Source: Pseudomonas sp. B21-056 (GTDB lineage Bacteria > Pseudomonadota > Gammaproteobacteria > Pseudomonadales > Pseudomonadaceae). Taken from it: a stretch of DNA of 64,000 bases. The notes under the pieces were generated by a model. It saw only the letters and a program-made list of their open reading frames with translations. It was not told the origin of the DNA and did no database searches. Both the position numbers and the translations under genes were made by a program. How positions within the stretch are numbered: the stretch's first letter is position 1; every line of letters starts with the position of its first letter. Below are positions 1-8,805 of this stretch, piece by piece. The DNA is taken from positions 5,952,001 through 6,016,000 of the forward strand of contig NZ_CP087203.1 of the NCBI RefSeq assembly GCF_026016325.1. Reading direction: 5' to 3'.

Positions 1-908
1 ACCTGCCGGTGGGGGTGATCGGCTGCTACGCGGTATGGAAATTCATCCCCGACCTGCGCGGCAGCGAGCGCACCCGCTTCGACGGCGTGGGCTTCCTGCT
101 GTTCGGCGCGGCGATGGTGCTGATCACCATCGCCATGGAAGGCCTGGGCGAACTGCATTTGCCGCACCTGCGGGTGATGCTGTTGCTGTTCGGCGGCATG
201 GCCTGCCTGGCGGCTTATTGGCTGCGGGCCGGGCACGTCGAGAACCCGCTGTTCGCGCCGTCGTTGTTCAAGACGCGGACCTTCGCAGTCGGCATCCTTG
301 GCAACCTGTTCGCCCGCCTGGGCAGCGGCGCCCTGCCGTTCCTGGTGCCGTTGCTGCTGCAAGTGGCGCTGGGTTATTCGCCATCCCAGGCCGGCATGAG
401 CATGCTGCCCCTGGCGGCGGCGGCCATGGTCGCAAAGTCCGTGGCCCGGCCGTTGATCGAGCGTCTGGGTTATCGCATCGTCCTGACCGGCAACACCCTG
501 GCCCTGGGCGTGATGCTGGCGAGCATGGGGCTGGTGAGCGAACAGACCCCGTACTGGCTGCTGCTGGCGCAACTGGCAGTGCTGGGGGCGATCAACTCGC
601 TGCAATTCACCGCGATGAACACCGTGACCCTGATCGACCTGGACGATGCCAGCGCCAGCAGCGGCAACAGCCTGCTGTCGGTGGTGGCACAACTGTCCCT
701 GAGCCTCGGCGTAGCCTGCGCCGGCGCCCTGCTCGGCGGCTTCACGGCCCAGGTGGGTAACGATGGGGTCGACACGGTGCTGGGCGCGTTCCAGCTGACA
801 TTCGTGACAGTGGGGGTCATGGCGATGCTGGCGGCGACGATTTTTTCCCAGTTGTCGACGCAGGATGGGCGGCGGGCGAAGCGTCACGATGAGCATATCG
901 AGCACTAG
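1..908 (+). CDS. MFS drug/metabolite exporter, C-terminal part (MdtD-like, DHA2 type)
   Basis: The reading frame is already open at base 3, so the gene starts before the window and only about 301 C-terminal residues are visible. They form long hydrophobic stretches typical of transmembrane helices, with the LPVG motif near the left edge that precedes a helix in 14-TM (DHA2) drug:H+ antiporters. The short basic, His-rich tail (RRAKRHDEHIEH) should be cytoplasmic. By family this is an inner-membrane proton-driven exporter; the MdtD/YegB group is the closest match I recognise. The substrate cannot be inferred. A REP pair follows the stop. Confidence 0.8.
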   Translation, partial: LPVGVIGCYAVWKFIPDLRGSERTRFDGVGFLLFGAAMVLITIAMEGLGELHLPHLRVMLLLFGGMACLAAYWLRAGHVENPLFAPSLFKTRTFAVGILGNLFARLGSGALPFLVPLLLQVALGYSPSQAGMSMLPLAAAAMVAKSVARPLIERLGYRIVLTGNTLALGVMLASMGLVSEQTPYWLLLAQLAVLGAINSLQFTAMNTVTLIDLDDASASSGNSLLSVVAQLSLSLGVACAGALLGGFTAQVGNDGVDTVLGAFQLTFVTVGVMAMLAATIFSQLSTQDGRRAKRHDEHIEH

Positions 909-931
909 CCTGTTTTTTGGTGAAGGGCTTT

Positions 932-1063
932 TGTGGCGAGGGGATTTATCCCCGCTGGGTTGCGCAGCAACCCCAAAGCAGTTAATGCGATAAGTCAGTT
1001 AAACCGAGGTGTCGATTTTAGGGGTTGCTTCGCAACCCAGCGGGGATAAATCCCCTCGCCACA
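932..1063. repeat. REP pair (family B) forming a large inverted repeat
   Basis: Two inverted copies of an element with core GTGGCGAGGGGATTTATCCC and a GGGTTGC-type inner arm face each other across about 45 bases. A transcript could fold into one long hairpin. It separates the MFS gene from dbpA. Another family B pair lies at 42521-42653. Confidence 0.85.
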
Positions 1064-1141
1064 GGTTAACCGCCCAGCCTTCCGAAAGCCCCATGGCCCC
1101 GCACAGCTCGTCCAGAACTTTCGAAGAAAGTGGCACGAGGC

Positions 1142-1150
1142 TGCTACACT
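1142..1150 (+). promoter_or_regulatory. Extended -10 promoter of dbpA
   Basis: TG-C-TACACT is a good extended -10 box. There is no convincing -35, which extended -10 promoters tolerate. Transcription would start near 1157, leaving a leader of about 25 bases before the GTG start. Confidence 0.5.
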
Positions 1151-1180
1151 GCGCGACATTTTGTTTTGCAGGCCTGTCCC

Positions 1181-2566
<1,386 letters not shown>

Positions 2567-2592
2567 CCGACCTTGGATTCAATGAGATTCCT

Positions 2593-2682
2593 TGTGGGAG
2601 CGAGCCTGCTCGCGATGAAGCCGGAACATTCAACATTGATGTTGTCTGACAGCCCGCCATCGCGAGCAGGCTCGCTCCCACA
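2593..2682. repeat. REP pair (family A)
   Basis: Two inverted copies of the core GGGAGCGAGCCTGCTCGCGA, arms about 25 bases each, with roughly 40 bases between them. This is the commonest intergenic element in the window. It lies between dbpA and the flavoprotein gene. Confidence 0.9.
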
Positions 2683-2717
2683 ATGGGTTTTGTGGTGACA
2701 CATAAGAGGACACCGTT

Positions 2718-3896
2718 TTGCGCTCTACCGAAGTCGTGATCATTGGCGCTGGTGCCGCGGGATTGATGTGCGCGCTGACCGCTGCGGGGCGCGGGCGGCA
2801 GGTGATGTTGCTGGACCATGCCAACAAGGCCGGCAAGAAAATCCTCATGTCCGGCGGTGGACGCTGCAATTTCACCAATATGTACACCGAGCCGGGCAAC
2901 TTCCTGTCGCAGAACCCGCACTTCTGCAAATCGGCCCTGGCCCGCTACACCCAGTGGGATTTCATCGCCCTGGTGGCCAAGCACGGCGTGCCCTATCACG
3001 AGAAGAAACTCGGCCAGTTGTTCTGCGATAACAAGTCCAGCGACATTCTCGGCCTGCTCCTGGATGAGTGCGACCAGGTCGGGGTCAACCTGCACCTGGA
3101 CACCTCGATCGAGCACATCGAGAAAACCGCCGACGGCTATCTGCTGCAAACCACCCTCGGCGCCATCGCCTGCCAATCCCTGGTGATCGCCACCGGCGGG
3201 TTGTCGATCCCGACCCTGGGCGCGACCGGTTTCGGCTATCAGGTCGCCAGGCAGTTCGGCCACCAGTTATTGCCGACCCGCGCCGGACTGGTGCCGTTCA
3301 CCATTACCGATCAGCTCAAGGCCTTGTGCACCGAACTCTCGGGCACGTCGGTCGATTGCCTGGTGAGCTGCAACGAGCAGAGCTTTCGCGAAAACATCCT
3401 GTTCACCCACCGCGGTCTCAGCGGCCCGGCGATCCTGCAGATCTCGTCGTTCTGGGAGCCAGGGGACACGGTGCAGATCAACCTGCTGCCGGACCACGAC
3501 GTGCCCCAATGGCTGCAACAGCAACAGGCCGAACGCCCCAACAGTGAGCTGAAAACCCTCTTGGGCGAGTTGTTCACCAAGAAAATGGCCAACCTGCTGG
3601 CCGATACCTGGTTCGCCTCCAAACCCATGAAGCAGTACACCCACGCGGAACTGGCGGACATTGCCGAGAAACTGGCGTGCTGGAACGTCATCCCGGCCGG
3701 CACCGAAGGCTATCGCACCGCGGAGGTCACCCTGGGTGGCGTCGACACCCGGGAAGTCTCGTCCAAGACCATGGAATCGCTGAAAAGCCCCGGGCTGTAC
3801 TTCATCGGCGAAGTGCTGGACGTCACCGGCCACCTGGGCGGATTCAACTTCCAGTGGGCCTGGGCTTCGGGCTATGCCGCCGCACAATATGCCTGA
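2718..3896 (+). CDS. HI0933-family NAD(P)/FAD-dependent oxidoreductase (YhiN-like)
   Basis: Flavoprotein of 392 aa. The N-terminal Rossmann motif is GAGAAGLMCAL, followed by SGGGRCNFTN, a signature of the HI0933/YhiN family. A second nucleotide-binding stretch is VIATGGLSIPTLGATG. The C-terminus has TLGGVDTREV and GEVLDVTGHLGGFNFQ, also typical. The start is TTG, supported by the RBS AAGAGGA seven bases upstream and by the FAD motif beginning at once afterwards. The family is widespread; its substrate is not established, so only the FAD-enzyme fold is claimed. The gene is monocistronic, with REP pairs on both sides. Confidence 0.9.
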   Translation: MRSTEVVIIGAGAAGLMCALTAAGRGRQVMLLDHANKAGKKILMSGGGRCNFTNMYTEPGNFLSQNPHFCKSALARYTQWDFIALVAKHGVPYHEKKLGQLFCDNKSSDILGLLLDECDQVGVNLHLDTSIEHIEKTADGYLLQTTLGAIACQSLVIATGGLSIPTLGATGFGYQVARQFGHQLLPTRAGLVPFTITDQLKALCTELSGTSVDCLVSCNEQSFRENILFTHRGLSGPAILQISSFWEPGDTVQINLLPDHDVPQWLQQQQAERPNSELKTLLGELFTKKMANLLADTWFASKPMKQYTHAELADIAEKLACWNVIPAGTEGYRTAEVTLGGVDTREVSSKTMESLKSPGLYFIGEVLDVTGHLGGFNFQWAWASGYAAAQYA

Positions 3897-3910
3897 CACG
3901 CCACGCCTCC

Positions 3911-3999
3911 TGTGGGAGCGAGCCTGCTCGCGATAGCGGCGTGCCAGTCAATTCATTTGCAACTGAACCACCGCTATCGCGAGCAGGCTCGCTCCCACA
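3911..3999. repeat. REP pair (family A)
   Basis: Two inverted family A copies immediately after the flavoprotein gene, with about 40 bases between them. Confidence 0.9.
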
Positions 4000-4112
4000 G
4001 GGTTCGTGTCAGATGACGGAACACTTTTTGCTGCCGGATGTGATCGCCGCCATTGCGTCGGCGTCATTACTGCCTCAATTTAGTGTCATTGCCCGTCAGG
4101 CCCTTGCATTTC

Positions 4113-6296
4113 ATGTCATCGACCTCGTTCCGTCAGTCTCTGCGTCGCCTTTGGGCGTTGGATAAATTCAGTTATAGCGTGCGGGTGTTCATCGCCCTGA
4201 CCGGTACCATGGCGCTGTGCTGGTACCTGGACGAGATGACCCTGCTGATCCCCTTGTTCCTGGGCATCATCGCCAGTGCCCTGGCCGAGACCGATGACAA
4301 CTGGCAGGGCCGCCTCAACGCGCTCGCCGTGACCCTGGTCTGCTTCACCGTCGCGGCGCTGTCGGTGGAGTTGCTGTTTCCCTATCCCATCCTGTTCATT
4401 GTCGCCTTCGCCCTGGCGAGTTTCGGCCTGACCATGCTCGGCGCCTTGGGCGAGCGCTATGGCACGATTGCCTCGGCCACCTTGATCCTGTCGGTCTACA
4501 CCGTGATCGGCGTGGACCAGCGTGGTGGCGCGGTCACCGATTTCTGGCACGAACCCTTGCTGCTGGTGGCCGGCGCCGCGTGGTACGGCATGCTCTCGGT
4601 GCTGTGGCACGTATTGTTTTCCAACCAGCCGGTGCAACAGAGCCTGGCGCGATTATTCCGCGAGCTGGGGCGTTACCTGAAACTCAAGTCGTCGCTGCTC
4701 GAGCCGGTCCGCCAACTGGATATCGAAGCCCGACGCCTGGAACTGGCCCAACAGAACGGTCGCGTGGTGGCGGCCCTCAACGCGGCGAAGGAAATCATCC
4801 TGCACCGCGTCGGCAATGGCCGGCCGGGCTCGAAGGTCAGCCGTTACCTGAAGCTGTACTTCCTCGCCCAGGACATCCACGAGCGTGCCAGCTCTTCCCA
4901 CTATCCCTACAACGCACTGGCCGAGGCGTTCTTCCACAGCGACGTACTGTTCCGCTGCCAGCGCCTGCTGCGCCAGCAAGGCAAGGCCTGCCAGGCGCTG
5001 GCCGAGTCGATCCAGATGCGCCAGCCGTTCGTCTACGATGATCGCTTCGCCGAGGCCTTGAACGACCTGCACGCGTCTCTGGAACACCTGCGCATCCAGA
5101 GCAACCCGGCCTGGCGTGGCCTGTTGCGTTCGTTGCGGGCCTTGTCGGCGAACCTCGGCACCCTTGATCGCCTGCTCAGCGACGCCAGCAACCCCGATGC
5201 ATTGGCCGACGCCACTGACAGCAGCCTGCTGGACCGCTCGCCGCGCAACCTCAAGGATGTCTGGCTACGCCTGCGCACGCAGCTCACGCCAACCTCGCTG
5301 CTGTTCCGTCATGCCCTGCGTCTGCCCCTCGCGTTGAGCGTGGGCTACGCGATGGTGCACTGGATCCACCCGTCCCAGGGTTACTGGATCGTCCTCACCA
5401 CCCTGTTCGTCTGCCAGCCCAACTATGGCGCCACCCGACGCAAACTCGGCCAGCGGATCATCGGCACCGCCATTGGCCTGACGGTCGCCTGGGCGCTGTT
5501 CGACCTGTTCCCCAACCCGCTGGTGCAGTCGTGCTTCGCCATTGCCGCCGGGGTGGTGTTCTTCACCAACCGCACGACCCGCTACACCCTGGCGACGGCC
5601 GCGATCACCGTCATGGTGCTGTTCTGCTTCAACCAGGTCGGCGACGGCTACGGGCTGCTGCTGCCACGGCTGTTGGATACCCTGCTCGGCAGCCTGATCG
5701 CCGGTCTCGCGGTACTCCTCTTCCTGCCGGACTGGCAGGGCCGCCGACTGAACAAGGTGCTGGCCAACACGTTGACCTGCAACAGCATCTACCTGCGCCA
5801 GATCATGCAGCAATACGCCGCCGGCAAAAGTGATGACCTGGCCTATCGCCTGGCCCGACGCAACGCCCACAACGCCGACGCTGCATTGTCCACAACCCTG
5901 GCGAACATGCTGATGGAGCCGGGGCACTTCCGTAAGGAAGCCGACGTCGGTTTCCGCTTCCTGGTGCTGTCCCACACCCTGCTCAGCTACCTGTCGGGCC
6001 TGGGCGCCCACCGGGGAACCGAACTGCCGACGGACGTGCGCGAGCAGTTGATCGACGGCGCGGGGGCGAAGCTGGCCTCCAGCATCGACGAAATCGCCCA
6101 GGGCCTGGCAAGCAAAACGTCGATCCTGCTCCAGAGTGACGAGGAAGAAGCCCTGGCCAACGCGCTTGAGCAGATGCCTGATGAAATCGATGAAGGCCAA
6201 CGACTGGTGCAGACTCAGTTAGCGTTGATCTGCCGTCAGCTTGGACCGTTGCGGACCCTGGCGGCGCATCTCATCAAGGATACAAGCGAGGACTGA
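4113..6296 (+). CDS. yccS: YccS/YhfK family (FUSC-like) inner-membrane protein
   Basis: Protein of 727 aa. It has an N-terminal cluster of about six hydrophobic helices (residues roughly 25-175), a long soluble alpha-helical middle domain, a second helix cluster (about residues 400-540, with HPSQGYWIVLTTLFVCQPN), and a cytoplasmic C-terminal helical domain. This duplicated layout is that of the YccS/YhfK family, related to fusaric-acid-resistance and aromatic acid exporters. The ATG giving MSSTSFRQSLRRLWALDKF was chosen over an in-frame upstream start because it puts a short basic segment before the first helix, as in relatives. Substrate unknown; an efflux role is inferred from family only. 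Confidence 0.88.
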   Translation: MSSTSFRQSLRRLWALDKFSYSVRVFIALTGTMALCWYLDEMTLLIPLFLGIIASALAETDDNWQGRLNALAVTLVCFTVAALSVELLFPYPILFIVAFALASFGLTMLGALGERYGTIASATLILSVYTVIGVDQRGGAVTDFWHEPLLLVAGAAWYGMLSVLWHVLFSNQPVQQSLARLFRELGRYLKLKSSLLEPVRQLDIEARRLELAQQNGRVVAALNAAKEIILHRVGNGRPGSKVSRYLKLYFLAQDIHERASSSHYPYNALAEAFFHSDVLFRCQRLLRQQGKACQALAESIQMRQPFVYDDRFAEALNDLHASLEHLRIQSNPAWRGLLRSLRALSANLGTLDRLLSDASNPDALADATDSSLLDRSPRNLKDVWLRLRTQLTPTSLLFRHALRLPLALSVGYAMVHWIHPSQGYWIVLTTLFVCQPNYGATRRKLGQRIIGTAIGLTVAWALFDLFPNPLVQSCFAIAAGVVFFTNRTTRYTLATAAITVMVLFCFNQVGDGYGLLLPRLLDTLLGSLIAGLAVLLFLPDWQGRRLNKVLANTLTCNSIYLRQIMQQYAAGKSDDLAYRLARRNAHNADAALSTTLANMLMEPGHFRKEADVGFRFLVLSHTLLSYLSGLGAHRGTELPTDVREQLIDGAGAKLASSIDEIAQGLASKTSILLQSDEEEALANALEQMPDEIDEGQRLVQTQLALICRQLGPLRTLAAHLIKDTSED

Positions 6297-6320
6297 GGAA
6301 TGAGGTGTTCAGTCCGGCCC

Positions 6321-6385
6321 TATCGCGAGCAGGCTCGCTCCCACATTGGAATGCATACCCCTGTGGGAGCGAGCCTGCTCGCGAT
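6321..6385. repeat. REP pair (family A), opposite orientation
   Basis: Two family A copies, with the ATCGCGAGC arms outside and the GCTCCCACA ends facing each other across about 15 bases. It lies between the convergent yccS and binding-protein genes. Confidence 0.9.
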
Positions 6386-6415
6386 TGGGGCCAGCATGGG
6401 CACCGCAAAACTCGC

Positions 6416-7162
6416 TCACATACCGTGCATCTCCAGGATCCGCGCATAACTTCCATCCGCCTTCATCGCCGCGATCTCCCGATCGAACCCCGCCACGATC
6501 TGCTCATGCTCCGGGTTCTTCAGGCTGACCAGGATATGCAGGCTGTTTTCGCTCAGCGGCTTGGGCAGGAACTCAACGGCATTGCGCACCTTGGGCGATT
6601 CGCGGGCCAGGTAATAACGGGCGACGTATTCGTCTTCCACCGCCAGCTTCACGCGCTCGGCGGTGAGCATGCGTGCAGCCATCGCAAAGTCACGCACAGG
6701 GACTTTTTCTATTTGCGGATCCTCATCGAATTCCCTGGAATAGGCGTAACCGCGAACGACGGCGACAGGATAGGCACGCAGTTGCTGCAAGTTATCGAAC
6801 TCGACCGACGCGTCCTTGCGCTTGATGAAGCGGATGCGGTTGAGCAGGTATTCGGCCGAAAACTGACCGATGCGGGTACGTTCCTCGCTGTGCCAAGCGC
6901 TGATCAGCACGTCGTAGCGTCCTTCACCAATACCCAATATCGCCCGGGCCCAGGGCACCTGCTCAAACTCAGTGGCATAGCCGGCCCGCGCCAGGGCGGT
7001 GCTGACGATATCGGTCGCCAGGCCACCATTGACCAGCGTGGAGTCGGTAAAAGGCGGCCAGCCATCCGCAACCAGGCGCAGTTTCTGCGCACAGGCGTTG
7101 TGACTCAGCAACAGCAACCCGATCAAAACAAGAGCTCGATGCAATCGCGGCATGCCATACAT
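6416..7162 (-). CDS. Periplasmic solute-binding protein, family 3 (orphan)
   Basis: Protein of 248 aa with a signal peptide (MPRLHRALVLIGLLLLSHNACA, cleavage near AQK). The mature part starts LRLVADGWPPFT, the usual opening of polar amino acid binding proteins, then VPWARAILGIGEGRYD and FLPKPLSENSLHILVS. No ABC permease or ATPase lies nearby, and many Pseudomonas orphans of this kind are used in sensing or remain uncharacterised. The first ATG has AAGGATGT just before it; a second ATG nine bases downstream is also possible. The ligand is unknown. A similar orphan lies at 34548-35306. Confidence 0.85.
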   Translation of the reverse strand: MYGMPRLHRALVLIGLLLLSHNACAQKLRLVADGWPPFTDSTLVNGGLATDIVSTALARAGYATEFEQVPWARAILGIGEGRYDVLISAWHSEERTRIGQFSAEYLLNRIRFIKRKDASVEFDNLQQLRAYPVAVVRGYAYSREFDEDPQIEKVPVRDFAMAARMLTAERVKLAVEDEYVARYYLARESPKVRNAVEFLPKPLSENSLHILVSLKNPEHEQIVAGFDREIAAMKADGSYARILEMHGM

Positions 7163-7408
7163 CCTTGAAGGGTGCGAAGCCCATGTTTTTAGCCGAAACT
7201 CGGGGGATAAACAGAGACATCCGACCTAACATTAGCTCATTGAAACCGCTGCGCAGCGCTGTGGCGAAGATTACATAAAGACGACAATGCTGCGAAGGAA
7301 GAATGATGGCAATTTGGTCTTTGTCACAGATTTTCGCTCACTCGAGAAAGAGACTTCCGAACACAGCGCACTTAATATCGGCATCGGGCTCCTCAGGAAA
7401 TTCAGAAA

Positions 7409-7861
7409 ATGGACATCGATTGGGTCTGCAAACACCACAGTGACCTGAGCAAGGAACAGCTGTACGCCATTCTCAAATTGCGCGCCGACGTGTTCGTCGT
7501 CGAGCAGAACTGCGCTTATCCGGACGTCGACGGGCTGGACCTGGAAGGCGATACCTGCCACCTGATGGCCTGGCGGGATAACCACCTCGTGGCCTACCTG
7601 CGCCTGCTCGATCCTCACTCGCAGAACAGCGACGTGGTGATCGGCCGCGTCATCATCGCCCCAGAGGCACGGGGCCAGGGGTTGGGTCACACCTTGATGG
7701 AGCACGGGCTCAGGCATGCCGAGAAGCACTGGCCCGGCACGTCGATTTCATTGTCGGCGCAGGCGCATCTGCAGGGATATTACGGGCGGTATGGGTTTGA
7801 AGTGGTAGGGGTCGAGTACCTGGAGGACGGTATTCCGCACATCGGCATGCATCGGCCCTGA
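7409..7861 (+). CDS. elaA: GNAT family N-acetyltransferase (ElaA-like)
   Basis: Protein of 150 aa, full length for the ElaA group. ILKLRADVFVVEQNCAYPDVDG is the typical N-terminal signature. The acetyl-CoA pyrophosphate-binding loop (motif A) is IGRVIIAPEARGQGLGHTLM, and the C-terminal AQAHLQGYYGRYGFEVVG is also standard. The family transfers an acetyl group from acetyl-CoA; the acceptor of ElaA is not established. RBS CAGGAAA precedes the ATG. The gene is divergent from the binding protein at 6416-7162, with about 245 bases between them. Confidence 0.9.
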   Translation: MDIDWVCKHHSDLSKEQLYAILKLRADVFVVEQNCAYPDVDGLDLEGDTCHLMAWRDNHLVAYLRLLDPHSQNSDVVIGRVIIAPEARGQGLGHTLMEHGLRHAEKHWPGTSISLSAQAHLQGYYGRYGFEVVGVEYLEDGIPHIGMHRP

Positions 7862-7868
7862 GGCCGTT

Positions 7869-7933
7869 ATCGCGAGCAGGCTCGCTCCCACAGGGGTATG
7901 CATTCCAAATGTGGGAGCGAGCCTGCTCGCGAT
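7869..7933. repeat. REP pair (family A), opposite orientation
   Basis: Same arrangement as 6321-6385, with a GGGTATGCATTCC-like connector. It sits between the convergent elaA and winged-helix genes. Confidence 0.9.
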
Positions 7934-7958
7934 GAGGCCGGTACAGCCACCATCAGTA

Positions 7959-8255
7959 TCAGGGGTACTCCAGCACCGCCTTGATCCGCTGCAGATTGGC
8001 CTCGATCCAGCGCCGATCAATCGCCCCCCAATCGCGGATCCGATAGACACCGGCATGGTTGCGAGCGCCCTCCTGCTGCTCGAACTCGCACACGATGTCC
8101 AGGTCCGCCAGCGCCGCGACGGTGTCCTGCGCGGTGCGTCGCGGCATACCGGTGGCTTCGGTGAGCGCCGGGACGTTGCTGGCCACGCCGCTGTCGATCA
8201 GGTAAGCCACGTACAAACGACGGTAGAAGCTGCTCTTGGTCTTGCTGACATCCAT
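7959..8255 (-). CDS. Small winged-helix DNA-binding protein
   Basis: Protein of 98 aa. SGVASNVPALTEATGMPRRTAQDTVAALADLDI reads as a helix-turn-helix with a recognition helix, followed by a wing (EFEQQEGARNHAGVYRIRDWG) and a final helix. This matches a small conserved family of proteobacterial HTH proteins without an effector domain. It starts four bases after the stop of the upstream metallopeptidase gene, so the two are translated from one transcript. Targets are unknown. A structural rather than regulatory role cannot be excluded. Confidence 0.8.
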   Translation of the reverse strand: MDVSKTKSSFYRRLYVAYLIDSGVASNVPALTEATGMPRRTAQDTVAALADLDIVCEFEQQEGARNHAGVYRIRDWGAIDRRWIEANLQRIKAVLEYP

Positions 8256-8259
8256 CCGG

Positions 8260-8763
8260 TCATTCCTTCGGTTGTTGCAGATCGCGCCAGGTCAGGTACA
8301 CCCGCAGGTCGAACTCCAGTTGGTGATACCCCGGCAGCATGTGCTCGCAGAGTTGGTAGAACGCCTTGTTGTGGTCCGACTCCTTGAAGTGGGCCAGTTC
8401 GTGCACCACGATCATCTTCAGGAACTCAGGCGCTGCGTCCTTGAACAGCGACGCGATGCGGATCTCCTTCTTCGCCTTCAGCTTGCCACCCTGCACCCGC
8501 GACACCGCGGTGTGCAGGCCGAGGGCGCGATGGGTCAGATCGAGGCGGTTGTCGAACAACACCTTGTCGATGGCCGGTGCGTTACGCAGGTACTGTTGCT
8601 TGAGCTCCAGCGCATAACTGTACAGAGCCTTGTCGCTCTGGATCGGATGCCGGCCGGGATAGCGCTGGTGCAGGTAGTCGCCCAGGCGATCCTGGGCGAT
8701 CAATTGCTGCACCTGGGCTTGCAGCGCGGCGGGATAGGCCTGGAGGTACTTGAGCACGGTCAT
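8260..8763 (-). CDS. YgjP-type zinc metallopeptidase (M48/DUF45)
   Basis: Protein of 167 aa. VVHELAHFKESDHNKAFY contains the HExxH zinc-binding motif (HELAH) followed by the downstream His expected in DUF45/YgjP-like enzymes (consensus HELAHxxxxxHxxxFW). The first 80 residues are helical and less conserved. It has no signal peptide and no membrane segment, so it is cytoplasmic. The substrate is unknown. It is the first gene of a two-gene operon with the winged-helix protein. Confidence 0.82.
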   Translation of the reverse strand: MTVLKYLQAYPAALQAQVQQLIAQDRLGDYLHQRYPGRHPIQSDKALYSYALELKQQYLRNAPAIDKVLFDNRLDLTHRALGLHTAVSRVQGGKLKAKKEIRIASLFKDAAPEFLKMIVVHELAHFKESDHNKAFYQLCEHMLPGYHQLEFDLRVYLTWRDLQQPKE

Positions 8764-8805
8764 CGAACGGCAATACTGTGGGAAAAGGTCGCCAGTGTAG
8801 CGAAC

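Noticed and set aside
1131..1145. Sigma-54-like promoter before dbpA (TGGCACG..TGCT)
   Set aside because: The GG-GC spacing is one base short of the strict requirement, and an extended -10 sigma-70 site overlaps it.
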